DNA of 64,000 nt from JANRLF01 sp033762815 (GTDB lineage: Bacteria > Bacteroidota > Bacteroidia > Chitinophagales > CAIOSU01): positions 62,001 through 126,000 of the forward strand of contig JANRLF010000004.1 of the NCBI GenBank assembly GCA_033762815.1. The letters are read 5' to 3'. Below, piece after piece: positions 52,803-60,184 of this stretch. The translations under genes were made by a program, and so were the position numbers. Every line of letters starts with the position of its first letter. The stretch's first letter is position 1. The notes under the pieces were generated by a model. It searched no databases and was not told the origin of the DNA. It was given only the letters and a program-made list of their open reading frames with translations.

Positions 52803-54143
52803 GTGAAAAGCTTATTTACCCTATTCATTCTATTCATCATTAGTCCTTTATTTGCCCAAGTCCCTCAGGGCATCAATTACCAAGCAGTGGCTAGGCAGTC
52901 CAACGGCTCCTTGGTGGCCAACCAGAACATTAACGTACAGGTGTCCATTGTGGACAGTGCAGCAGGGGGTAACCTGGTGTTTAGGGAAACCCACAAATTG
53001 GGTACCAACCAGTTTGGGCTTTTTAGCTTAGTGATAGGCCAAGGGCTGGTTGATACCGGGGCGTTCAGTACTATCAACTGGGCTACTGGCAACAAATGGC
53101 TGAAACTGGATATCGACATTACGGGTGGTAATAGTTTTACCACTTTCAGTTATACCCAATTCGTATCCGTGCCTTATGCCTTGTATGCAGCCGCATCGGG
53201 CAACGGCGGTGTGCCAGGTCCTACAGGCGCTACAGGTGCCACCGGTAGTAACGGAGCTCAAGGCCCTACAGGAGCCCCCGGTTCGCCGGGTGCTGATGGT
53301 GCCACAGGGCCTACGGGTGCTACTGGCCCCACAGGTGCCACCGGTAGTAACGGAGCTCAAGGCCCTACAGGTGCCACCGGTTCGCCGGGTGCTGATGGTG
53401 CCACAGGGCCTACGGGTGCTACAGGCTTGCAAGGACCCACAGGGCCTACAGGGGCTACTGGCCCCATTGGGGCAACTGGAGCTACCGGCGCCACGGGAGC
53501 AACCGGCACTACTGGTGCTACGGGTGCCACCGGGGCAACGGGTACTGCCAATATCAACCTAGTGGGCAATGCCATCAGCACTGGTTCATCTTACATTTCC
53601 ACTAATGCCACCACTGCCCTAGCCAGCGGTACTTGCACCCCTACGGCTGCTACTCTTTGGCTACCTTGTAGCGGAGGCCAATGTGCAGTTTGCACGGAAA
53701 CCTACGCCCAACAACTGCCTACAGGCTTTGCCTTAACTAGCGCCGCGGTGCTAGAAGGTACCCAACAAACCATTACCACCAGTGCCAGTGGTGGGGTATT
53801 GGTGTTGGGCAATGTTACCATTAAATCAACCAGCAATTCCACCAATGGGCTGGGCAATGGTGCACGCTATGTACTGTGGCTGCAAAGGAGCACGGACAAC
53901 TTTGCCACCAATGCCACCAATGTCTATCGCTTGGAAGAAGGCTCCGCAGCGGGCACCAACAATATACCCAACCCGCCTACCCTGGGCAGCGGTATCAGCA
54001 CCACCACCATGGTGTACCCCGATTTGGGCCTACCTGCGGGCACCTACCAATACCGCATTGTATACCAAGGGCTCATGGGCAGCAGCACCGGGCAAACCGT
54101 TTACCTGCAAGACCGCTCCATGGTATTGATGCAGGTGAACTGA
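52803..54143 (+). CDS. Secreted collagen-like protein with duplicated Gly-X-Y block
   Basis: A 446-residue protein starting at GTG (52803), the only start giving the signal peptide KSLFTLFILFIISPLFAQ. The N-terminal domain VPQGINYQAVARQSNGSLVA through SVPYALYAAA (about 20-130) is frequent on Bacteroidota surface proteins. A Gly-X-Y region (about 139-248) alternates GPT, GAT, GSN, GAQ and GSPGADG, richer in Pro than the protein at 8798. It contains a 99-bp tandem duplication. The C-terminal 190 residues form a beta-rich domain with a Cys cluster (LPCSGGQCAVCTETY). No T9SS signature is obvious. It is probably a surface fibre. Confidence 0.83.
   Translation: MKSLFTLFILFIISPLFAQVPQGINYQAVARQSNGSLVANQNINVQVSIVDSAAGGNLVFRETHKLGTNQFGLFSLVIGQGLVDTGAFSTINWATGNKWLKLDIDITGGNSFTTFSYTQFVSVPYALYAAASGNGGVPGPTGATGATGSNGAQGPTGAPGSPGADGATGPTGATGPTGATGSNGAQGPTGATGSPGADGATGPTGATGLQGPTGPTGATGPIGATGATGATGATGTTGATGATGATGTANINLVGNAISTGSSYISTNATTALASGTCTPTAATLWLPCSGGQCAVCTETYAQQLPTGFALTSAAVLEGTQQTITTSASGGVLVLGNVTIKSTSNSTNGLGNGARYVLWLQRSTDNFATNATNVYRLEEGSAAGTNNIPNPPTLGSGISTTTMVYPDLGLPAGTYQYRIVYQGLMGSSTGQTVYLQDRSMVLMQVN
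53232..53429 (+). repeat. 99-bp in-frame tandem duplication in collagen-like gene
   Basis: Positions 53232-53330 are repeated at 53331-53429 (period 99 nt, 33 codons, 11 Gly-X-Y triplets). Only two bases differ in the first 89; four of the last ten differ. The near identity, including third codon positions, points to a recent duplication. Confidence 0.9.
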
Positions 54144-54239
54144 TCAATAGGACAATCGCAGCTTCAGATTATCTGTGGCACTCAACCAACTAAGGCAAAA
54201 CAACAGTAATTCTTATACAGGCAAAATAGTCGTTATCAA

Positions 54240-55919
54240 ATGAGGCACTTAAAGGCGATAATATTGTTCGCAAGCATATTGCTGAATAGTGCAGCACATG
54301 GCCAATGCTATTTCTTCAGGCTGTTCGACAACGCGGGCGATGACGACTTCGGCATTAGGGTTATTCCTACAATTAATTCAAATTATATTATTGCGGGGGA
54401 AACGGATGCACCAAGTCCCTACGATTCAAATTGGGTTTTGAACATTGACGAGTGTGGCAACCTGATATGGACAAAACAATATACTATGTCTCCGGGAATC
54501 GGGGGAGAAGAGCCACGGGCAATTTTTCAGCTAGTAGACAGCTCCTTTGTGATTTTTGGGAGGCAATACGAGTTTGTAGAGGATGCTACTAGCTGCTATT
54601 TGCTCAAGCTTTCCAAGGACGGGGACAGCCTGTGGCACAGGATAGTGGACGTGGGCTACAACGACTGGGGGCTGGCCGCTTTGGCGACCTGGGACGGCGG
54701 CTTCGTCGGCGCGGGCACCTACAACGAGCCCCTGCCCGACGGCCATGCCTTCCTCGTCAAAACGGACAGCGTGGGCAACATCGAGTGGCAGCGCGACTAC
54801 GGCGACAGCACCGTCAAGCCCTGGGTGGAGCACATGGAGCGCACCCTCGACGGCAACTATATCATCAGTGGCTATTTGGTGGCGGGCAACTTTTTCCTGC
54901 TGAAGGTGGACACGCTCGGCAACGAAGTGTTTTTCAAAACCTACGGCGACACGGCACTGCTGGGCTACGGCTCCGCGGTGGCCACTCCCGACAGCGGCTA
55001 TTTTTCCGTCGGCTGCATCAGCTACCAAAACATCCCGCAGTACCACGGGTACCTGATAAAGACGGATGCTGATGGGAACGTCGAATGGGAAAAAACCTAT
55101 GCGGATACCCTGAACATGTGCCTCGTACACGTTGCCATGGCGCACGACAGCAATTACATAATTACGGGCGCTTACGAGGACACGCTCTCGGGAAGCACTT
55201 TCGGGGGCAGGCTTTTTTTGGCCAAGCTCGACAGGCAGGGCAACACCCTCTGGGATAGGCGCATCTCCTATTACGGGAACAACAGCGGCAACTACAGCGA
55301 GGACCTTATGGTGCTTCCCAACGGCGACATCCTCGTCACGGGCTTCATCATCCCCGACGACGACCACTTTACGGGCATCCGCAACCAGCTCTTTGTCCTC
55401 AAGGCCGACAGCTGCGGCTATACCGAGTTCGACTCGGCAAGGGCGGATTTTGTGGGCAGCGTGACCGGCCATACGGCCAGCTTCGAGTTCCGGGGAGAGG
55501 GTTACTGCTCCTTCACCTGGTACTTCGGAGACGGGGACAGTACTGGGGAGATGAGCCCCTCCCACACCTATGCCGACACGGGCTACTACTACGTCTCCTT
55601 GGTGTGCAGGGCGGGCGGCGGCCCCGACACCCTCACCAAGCGCATCCGCATCAGGGGTACCGTGGGCGTGGACGAGGCTGAGGAGCTTACTGCTGTAAGG
55701 GTATATCCAAACCCGGCCAACGACTTGCTGGTAATCGAACTGGAGCAAAGCAAGGAAGCTGACTTGGTACTCTACGACATGGTGGGAAAAGTTATGTTAA
55801 AACAAACCATCAGACGGGGAAGCAACACCATCGATGTTTCCGCCCTAGCGGAGGGCTTGTACCTCTACCGTATTGGTGAAACGACGGGCAAGATAAGTGT
55901 GCTGCATGTAGGCAAGTAA
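54240..55919 (+). CDS. T9SS cargo protein with repeat domain and PKD domain, GC-rich core
   Basis: A 559-residue secreted protein with signal peptide (KAIILFASILLNSAAHGQ). Residues about 25-395 contain repeated strands such as YIIAGETDAPSPYDSNWVLN, GFVGAGTYNEPLPDGHAFLV and YIITGAYEDTLSGSTFGGRL, as in beta-propeller-like secreted proteins. A PKD domain follows (about 400-475; FTWYFGDGDSTGEMSPSHTY), then a T9SS type A sorting domain (VRVYPNPANDLLVIELEQSK to the end). The middle of the gene (about 54640-55680) is markedly GC-rich while both ends look like the neighbours, so the gene seems to be a compositional mosaic. Confidence 0.83.
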   Translation: MRHLKAIILFASILLNSAAHGQCYFFRLFDNAGDDDFGIRVIPTINSNYIIAGETDAPSPYDSNWVLNIDECGNLIWTKQYTMSPGIGGEEPRAIFQLVDSSFVIFGRQYEFVEDATSCYLLKLSKDGDSLWHRIVDVGYNDWGLAALATWDGGFVGAGTYNEPLPDGHAFLVKTDSVGNIEWQRDYGDSTVKPWVEHMERTLDGNYIISGYLVAGNFFLLKVDTLGNEVFFKTYGDTALLGYGSAVATPDSGYFSVGCISYQNIPQYHGYLIKTDADGNVEWEKTYADTLNMCLVHVAMAHDSNYIITGAYEDTLSGSTFGGRLFLAKLDRQGNTLWDRRISYYGNNSGNYSEDLMVLPNGDILVTGFIIPDDDHFTGIRNQLFVLKADSCGYTEFDSARADFVGSVTGHTASFEFRGEGYCSFTWYFGDGDSTGEMSPSHTYADTGYYYVSLVCRAGGGPDTLTKRIRIRGTVGVDEAEELTAVRVYPNPANDLLVIELEQSKEADLVLYDMVGKVMLKQTIRRGSNTIDVSALAEGLYLYRIGETTGKISVLHVGK

Positions 55920-56186
55920 AATCACGTGGTGGGAGATGTTGTCTAGCCTAAGGCAAGACAGCATGACGGAGAGCAAAACTCCTCACACCCTACTCCGCTC
56001 GGAATGACAAGCCATTGATTGATAATACCTTGCCCCGGAAAACCATCAAATTTTCCAAACGCTGTCATCGATTGTCGGCTTGAATGTGTTTATTTATTAG
56101 TCTTGAGTAGATAGTCTTGGGATGTGATGTATCGACAATTTGAAGATTTGGTGATTTGAAAATTTGAAAATGGTTTAGGCTGCAAT

Positions 56187-56207
56187 CCCCGCAATAAGCG
56201 AGGCAGG
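56187..56207. repeat. 21-nt GC palindrome copy 1
   Basis: CCCCGC-AATAA-GCGAGG then CAGG. One stem base differs from copy 2, which lies 35 nt downstream. It interrupts an AT-rich element whose second copy (56505-56574) lacks it. Confidence 0.7.
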
Positions 56208-56221
56208 TGTCAATTGTAAAT

Positions 56222-56242
56222 CCCCGCAATAAGCGGGGCGGG
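56222..56242. repeat. 21-nt GC palindrome copy 2
   Basis: CCCCGC-AATAA-GCGGGG is a perfect 6-bp stem followed by CGGG. It follows GTAAAT, where the second element copy continues without it. Confidence 0.7.
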
Positions 56243-56361
56243 CTTCCATCGTAAATCCCTCTACTTTCTACATTCTACCCTTTACGAATAGAGCAAAAAA
56301 CAAAAAAACACACTGATTTTCATACAACGCATTGATAAACAGAAAATTAAAAGGATTTGAA

Positions 56362-56460
56362 TTACCTGCGAAATACCCTTGAACACCCTTTGAAGCACCT
56401 GCGAGATACCCTTGAAGTACCTGCGAACACCCCTTGAACCACCTGCGAACCACCTGCGAA
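56362..56460. repeat. 11-bp tandem array, nine units
   Basis: Nine head-to-tail 11-mers without gaps: two unit types alternate irregularly, NNACCTGCGAA and NNACCCTTGAA (with CACCCTTTGAA and CACCCCTTGAA variants). All but one unit end in GAA. Period 11 does not keep a reading frame, although minus-strand frames pass through it. The array is flanked by the two AT-rich element copies. Confidence 0.85.
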
Positions 56461-56606
56461 ACTGTTTTTTAGACGCTAGTAGCAAGATGCTTCAATGAAT
56501 TTGGAAATTTGAAAATTTGAAAATAGCTTGGACTGCAATTGTCAATTGTAAATCTGAAATCGCAAATCCCTCTACAAAAAAAGGATGTATGCGCGGCACA
56601 TGGAAT

Positions 56607-56640
56607 AAAAAAGGGTTCCAAGTGATGAACTTGGAACCCT
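56607..56640 (-). terminator. Rho-independent terminator of tRNA-Val
   Basis: On the minus strand AGGGTTCCAAG, a short loop and CTTGGAACCCT form an 11-bp stem followed by a run of T. It begins 4 nt after the 3' end of the tRNA gene, as expected for its transcript. Confidence 0.85.
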
Positions 56641-56643
56641 ATG

Positions 56644-56718
56644 TGGGCACTGCTGGATTCGAACCAGCGACCCTCTGCTTGTAAGGCAGATGCTCTGAAC
56701 CAGCTGAGCTAAGCGCCC
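56644..56718 (-). tRNA. tRNA-Val (anticodon TAC)
   Basis: A 75-nt minus-strand gene beginning GGGCGCTTAGCTCAGCTGG. The acceptor stem pairs GGGCGCT with AGTGCCC (one G-T). The anticodon stem TCTGC/GCAGA encloses the loop CTTACAA, so the anticodon is TAC, reading GUA valine codons. The T arm has GGTTCGAATCC. The discriminator is A and CCA is not encoded. A strong terminator follows directly. Confidence 0.96.
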
Positions 56719-56794
56719 TTGAATAAAAGGAACTGCAAATGTAATGCGCTTGTCGCTATTCTCCAAATTTTAATGGCAATACGGTTAAAAAATC

Positions 56795-58525
56795 CTATCG
56801 GGCGAATCGTATCACTTTACGGCTATCGCCATTTTGCGCAACTATTTCTACCAAGTAAACTCCTTGTGCCAAGCTGGGCACCTCCACAGAAGCATCGGAC
56901 TCTACTACCTTCGAGATTACTTGTCTGCCGTCTGCTGCATATACTTTCAAGTGGTACAAGCCATCAATTGCTGCTTGAAAGACGATGGTAGACGATAGAG
57001 AATTATAAAACAAGCGTGCATCCAAGCCATTGTTGTTGGTGATGCCGCTCACAATTTGCGGGTTTTGCTTGGCAGATTGGTACACTTCCTTGGTGCTCTC
57101 GTCCTGCGCATAAGCGATGAGTGCAATGTCATTTAAGTCCCTTGCATTGTTGATGGTGATGGTAAAGGAGATACTCTCTGTATCTAGGCTGTCCAATTGG
57201 GTAAGTGCAGTACCTCCGGCATCGGGATACATCTTTCTCATCACAAAGGGATACTGGGTTTCCGCATTGGTACCGGGGGCAACCGGGTAACTACTTTTCA
57301 ATACCAATTGCTCCACGGCCGCTATCCTGGCATGGATGTTTTTTCCTGCGTTGTTGCCTAATGAGGTATATACCACGGTGCCTGACAACTGGTTGCCTGT
57401 CAATACCAGATTGTTCACTTGGATATCAAAACCTGGGGCTATTGATGCCTTTGTATTAAAGTTATTGGCAGGGTTGTTTTGGATATAGCTGGCAGAACCG
57501 CCATTATAAAGATTTCCGTCCACTACTGTCCAAGGCGTACCTTGTACGTTATAGTAGGCTACCCTGCTGTTGACATCATCTGGGTTTTCCGCATAAATTC
57601 CGTCATTGTAAGGAAAATTGGTATGGTAAGAAATAAGGAGTGCTTGCGTATCGCGGGCCTCAATAAATTGATGCACTTGGGGTGACCAAGTGGCGCAGGT
57701 GGGGCAACTAGCATTGCTGAACTGTTCGAAAAGCACCATTCGAGGGGCTTCGCTGGCTACATAAGCCTGTGGCTGAACCTTAGCAGCTTGGTAAACCTCT
57801 TTGGTAGTTTCGTTTTGAACAAAAGCGATGATTTGCAATTCACCTAGGTCACGGGCATTGTTAATTTCCATATCAAAGAGTGTACTGGTAATATTGCCAC
57901 TATTCAATGCGGTAATTGTACTGCCTGCAGCGCTGGGGTACATTTTGCGCATTACGTATGGGTATTGGGTTTCCGAATTTGTGCCTGGCGGTGTAGGATA
58001 ACTGGATTTCAGCACCAACTTTTCCGCTGCCACAATATGGGCTTTTACCGTTTCGCCGTTCAAGGAGATGAGGGATTTGAAATGAGCGGTGCCCCTAATC
58101 CGGTTTCCAAGAATGGTTACGTTGCTAAAGGTAATCTCAAAATCACTGGCAGTTGCTACCCTTGTGTTGTAGCTATTGCTTGGATTGCCTTGAATAAAGC
58201 TGGATGAGGCGCCATTATAAAGAGAACCTTCCATTACCGTCCAAGGTGTACCCTGTACGTTGTAATATGCCACCCTTGCGTTTACATCATCTGGATTTTC
58301 AAGATAAATGCCATCATTATAGGGGAAATTGGTATGATAGGATATTAGTAAGGCCTGTGTATCACGTGCTTGCACAAACTGATGCACCTGTGGTGACCAA
58401 GTAGCGCAAATAGGGCAACTGGCATTGCTGAACTGCTCGTACAATACTATTTTTTGGGCCGATGCCTGTACAGTGAAGAAGAGAGCTGCCAAAATGAAGG
58501 CGCCTTTCAATGATTTGGTTTTCAT
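56795..58525 (-). CDS. Tandem Omp28-like (thioredoxin-fold) protein with T9SS sorting domain
   Basis: A 576-residue secreted protein. The ATG at 58525 gives signal peptide MKTKSLKGAFILAALFFTVQ; it overlaps the DoxX stop by 4 nt. Two long repeats follow (about residues 25-255 and 262-490, offset 237). Each opens with a FEQFSNASC-type segment carrying CPIC (C37-C40) or CPTC (C274-C277), then ATWSPQVHQF, and continues with ISYHTNFPYNDGIY and NVQGTPWTV. The CxxC plus the downstream TPW cis-Pro-like motif indicate a thioredoxin fold with redox potential. The last 70 residues are a T9SS sorting domain (GLYHLKVYAADGRQVISKVV). It was probably produced by internal gene duplication. Confidence 0.86.
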   Translation of the reverse strand: MKTKSLKGAFILAALFFTVQASAQKIVLYEQFSNASCPICATWSPQVHQFVQARDTQALLISYHTNFPYNDGIYLENPDDVNARVAYYNVQGTPWTVMEGSLYNGASSSFIQGNPSNSYNTRVATASDFEITFSNVTILGNRIRGTAHFKSLISLNGETVKAHIVAAEKLVLKSSYPTPPGTNSETQYPYVMRKMYPSAAGSTITALNSGNITSTLFDMEINNARDLGELQIIAFVQNETTKEVYQAAKVQPQAYVASEAPRMVLFEQFSNASCPTCATWSPQVHQFIEARDTQALLISYHTNFPYNDGIYAENPDDVNSRVAYYNVQGTPWTVVDGNLYNGGSASYIQNNPANNFNTKASIAPGFDIQVNNLVLTGNQLSGTVVYTSLGNNAGKNIHARIAAVEQLVLKSSYPVAPGTNAETQYPFVMRKMYPDAGGTALTQLDSLDTESISFTITINNARDLNDIALIAYAQDESTKEVYQSAKQNPQIVSGITNNNGLDARLFYNSLSSTIVFQAAIDGLYHLKVYAADGRQVISKVVESDASVEVPSLAQGVYLVEIVAQNGDSRKVIRFAR

Positions 58526-58902
58526 AATATCAACGGTTTTTCGCGGTAAGGGAACAAAAGGGCCAAACAGCAAACGAAGACAATCAATGCCAAATAAAAC
58601 AAAGTGCCCCCGTCGCCCTGCACCTCAATTCCCAATACGGTTAGGTGGGAAAGGATGGCACCGCTTATAACGCCTAGGCCCATCAAGGCTCCCAGCCAAG
58701 TGAAACGGGGTATGAGAATGAGAATGGATGCAATGAGCTCGCCCACACCCGAACCGATACGGCCATAAGGCTCCATGCCCAAGGTGGTAAAAATATAAAC
58801 CGATTCAGCCGCACCCGTAAATTTGAAATACAGGGTTTGCAGCAAGATACCTGCCGCTACTAGCCGCAGTATCCAGGCGATGATGTTGTTGGTAGTACTC
58901 AT
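58522..58902 (-). CDS. DoxX-family membrane protein
   Basis: A 126-residue inner-membrane protein with four hydrophobic helices, matching DoxX-like proteins: IIAWILRLVAAGILLQTLYF at the start and GVGELIASILILIPRFTWLG in the middle. DoxX relatives are tied to thiol and oxidative-stress homeostasis or act as small quinone-linked subunits, but the activity is not established. It starts 2 nt after the YHS stop and overlaps the Omp28-like start by 4 nt, so the three genes are tightly coupled. Confidence 0.85.
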   Translation of the reverse strand: MSTTNNIIAWILRLVAAGILLQTLYFKFTGAAESVYIFTTLGMEPYGRIGSGVGELIASILILIPRFTWLGALMGLGVISGAILSHLTVLGIEVQGDGGTLFYLALIVFVCCLALLFPYREKPLIL

Positions 58903-58904
58903 AA

Positions 58905-59381
58905 TTATTGGTTGATGGTTTTAGCCCAAGCCGCATCAGCCTTCTTTTTCAGTTCGGCTTCGTTGGCATTCCATTTAGGTAGGGTATTGTTGAAAAATGC
59001 ATTGTAAAAAAGATAGAGCTTGCCGTCCTTCACCTTATAGGTCAAAGGGTCAACGGATACTTTTTCGCCTGTTGCGCCCATGGCATAGGCACACCAGCCG
59101 CCATATTGGGGTTCATACTTAGCAGGTTCTTTTTTGAAAGCGTCCAAGTGGGCTTGGGTGACAAAGTAGTACACCACGCCCTTGTCCGACAATTTTAAGG
59201 TCGATTTGCCTTTAACGGGTTTGTTCTCAAAATAGGAAATGGGGTCATAGCCTTCCAAGGCCAAGTGCGCCTTATCGACATTGAAATGTTTTAAGCGCTG
59301 GGTTTCGTTTTGTGCTGAAAGCGTTATCACGCTAAAGGTCAGCAGGGTGCTGATGAATGTTCGCATAGTTATTTTCTTCAA
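58905..59381 (-). CDS. Exported YHS-domain protein
   Basis: A 158-residue protein with signal peptide (TMRTFISTLLTFSVITLSAQ); a second ATG at codon 6 is possible. The YHS domain covers most of it: ALEGYDPISYFENKPVKGKS, YYFVTQAHLDAFKKEPAKYE, PQYGGWCAYAMGATGEKVSV. Domains of this type are thought to bind metal, often copper, although the cysteine here is single. It is the first gene of the YHS-DoxX-Omp28-like unit and lies 38 nt downstream of the Crp/Fnr gene on the same strand. Confidence 0.87.
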   Translation of the reverse strand: MKKITMRTFISTLLTFSVITLSAQNETQRLKHFNVDKAHLALEGYDPISYFENKPVKGKSTLKLSDKGVVYYFVTQAHLDAFKKEPAKYEPQYGGWCAYAMGATGEKVSVDPLTYKVKDGKLYLFYNAFFNNTLPKWNANEAELKKKADAAWAKTINQ

Positions 59382-59418
59382 GCGAAGTTATTCAATCAAC
59401 GTTCCTTCCCTTTGTCGG

Positions 59419-60114
59419 CTATGCGACAGTTGCTGAAAGAAAGTCCTTTTTAGCCAATAAAATCTCCTTACGGTTGTATTTTATTTTTCCTGCCGCCTCC
59501 AGTTCGCTTAATATCTCGCTTACGGTCTGTCTGGTAGCGCAAATGATTTTGGCAATATCGTTATGCGTCAAATAATTGTCGATTCGGTAATAATCATCTT
59601 CTTCAACGCCAGTTTCCAAGGCCCATTGGTGCAGCCACTCCAGCAAGCGGGTGCGTACATCTTTAAAAACCAAATTGGTGTATTTGTTCGATAACTTGTT
59701 TAGTTTCAGCCCTACTATTTTGGTATAGTGCAGTGCCAGCTTAGGATTGGCTTCCATCACCTTTTCAAAGTCTTCGGTATAGAAGGTACAGATAACCGCT
59801 TTAGGAGACATTACCTTAGCATACTCCCTACTATTGCCCTGTGATTGGCCTAAGCTCATTTCGCCGAAGAGGTCGCCCTTATGGATAATGTCTTTAATGG
59901 TTTCCTTTCCCCCCGATTCCTCCATGATGCTTACCAGGCCCGATTTCAAGAAGAAGATGCGGGAGCGGTCATGTTCTCCTAATAGGATGTTGTCGCCTTT
60001 TACTGGCGTTTTATACCTGGTAATAATGCATAGCTTGCTAATTTCCGCATTGCTCAAAGTACTGAACAATTGATGGTTGCGCAAGTACCAATATTTTATT
60101 TCGGGCTTTTCCAA
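59419..60114 (-). CDS. Crp/Fnr-family transcriptional regulator
   Basis: A 231-residue regulator. The N-terminal cyclic-nucleotide-binding-type barrel (about 15-125) shows VKGDNILLGEHDRSRIFFLK and GDLFGEMSLGQSQGNSREYA; no Fnr-type cysteine cluster is seen, so it is unlikely to sense oxygen through an iron-sulphur centre. The C-terminal HTH_Crp domain has YLTHNDIAKIICATRQTVSE as the DNA-reading helix pair. It is encoded just upstream of the YHS-DoxX-Omp28 unit, probably in one transcript, and may regulate that unit (inference). Confidence 0.9.
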   Translation of the reverse strand: MEKPEIKYWYLRNHQLFSTLSNAEISKLCIITRYKTPVKGDNILLGEHDRSRIFFLKSGLVSIMEESGGKETIKDIIHKGDLFGEMSLGQSQGNSREYAKVMSPKAVICTFYTEDFEKVMEANPKLALHYTKIVGLKLNKLSNKYTNLVFKDVRTRLLEWLHQWALETGVEEDDYYRIDNYLTHNDIAKIICATRQTVSEILSELEAAGKIKYNRKEILLAKKDFLSATVA

Positions 60115-60131
60115 TGGGGCTTACTTCTATT

Positions 60132-60139
60132 CAAAATTA
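60132..60139 (-). promoter_or_regulatory. Candidate -7 box of the Crp/Fnr gene
   Basis: The minus strand reads TAATTTTG, an exact TAnnTTTG, 17 nt before the ATG at 60114. It lies back to back with a plus-strand box for the phosphoesterase gene in a 70-nt divergent gap. Confidence 0.42.
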
Positions 60140-60162
60140 ACCTATGCCAGCCAATTATTCTA

Positions 60163-60170
60163 TACTTTTG
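60163..60170 (+). promoter_or_regulatory. Candidate -7 box of the phosphoesterase gene
   Basis: TACTTTTG, an exact TAnnTTTG followed by CAGGC, 14 nt before the ATG at 60185. The leader would be very short. No spaced TTTG was found. Confidence 0.42.
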
Positions 60171-60184
60171 CAGGCAGTTGACCT

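Larger units (their letters stand above)
55920..56643. other. Repeat-rich non-coding region before tRNA-Val
   Basis: It contains two diverged copies of one element (about 56152-56266 and 56505-56574). The copies share TTTGAAAATTTGAAAAT and a TGCAAT...TCAATTGTAAAT core; the first carries two GC palindromes that the second lacks. Between them lies an 11-bp tandem array. A stretch near 55988-56009 (ACTCCGCTCGGAATGACAAG) resembles, from memory, a sequence often found between genes in this phylum. No credible gene is present. Confidence 0.7.

Noticed and set aside
54531..55748. 405-codon open frame on the minus strand inside the T9SS/PKD gene
   Set aside because: It coincides with the GC-rich block, where stop codons are rare. 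It has no signal, domain or start context, while the plus strand has a coherent signal peptide, PKD and sorting domain.
56362..56460. Possible CRISPR array
   Set aside because: The units are 11 nt with no unique spacers, and no cas genes are in the window.
56268..56485. Two small minus-strand frames with repeated RRYFKGISQV-like text
   Set aside because: They are generated by the 11-bp array, whose period does not keep frame, and lack homologous features.
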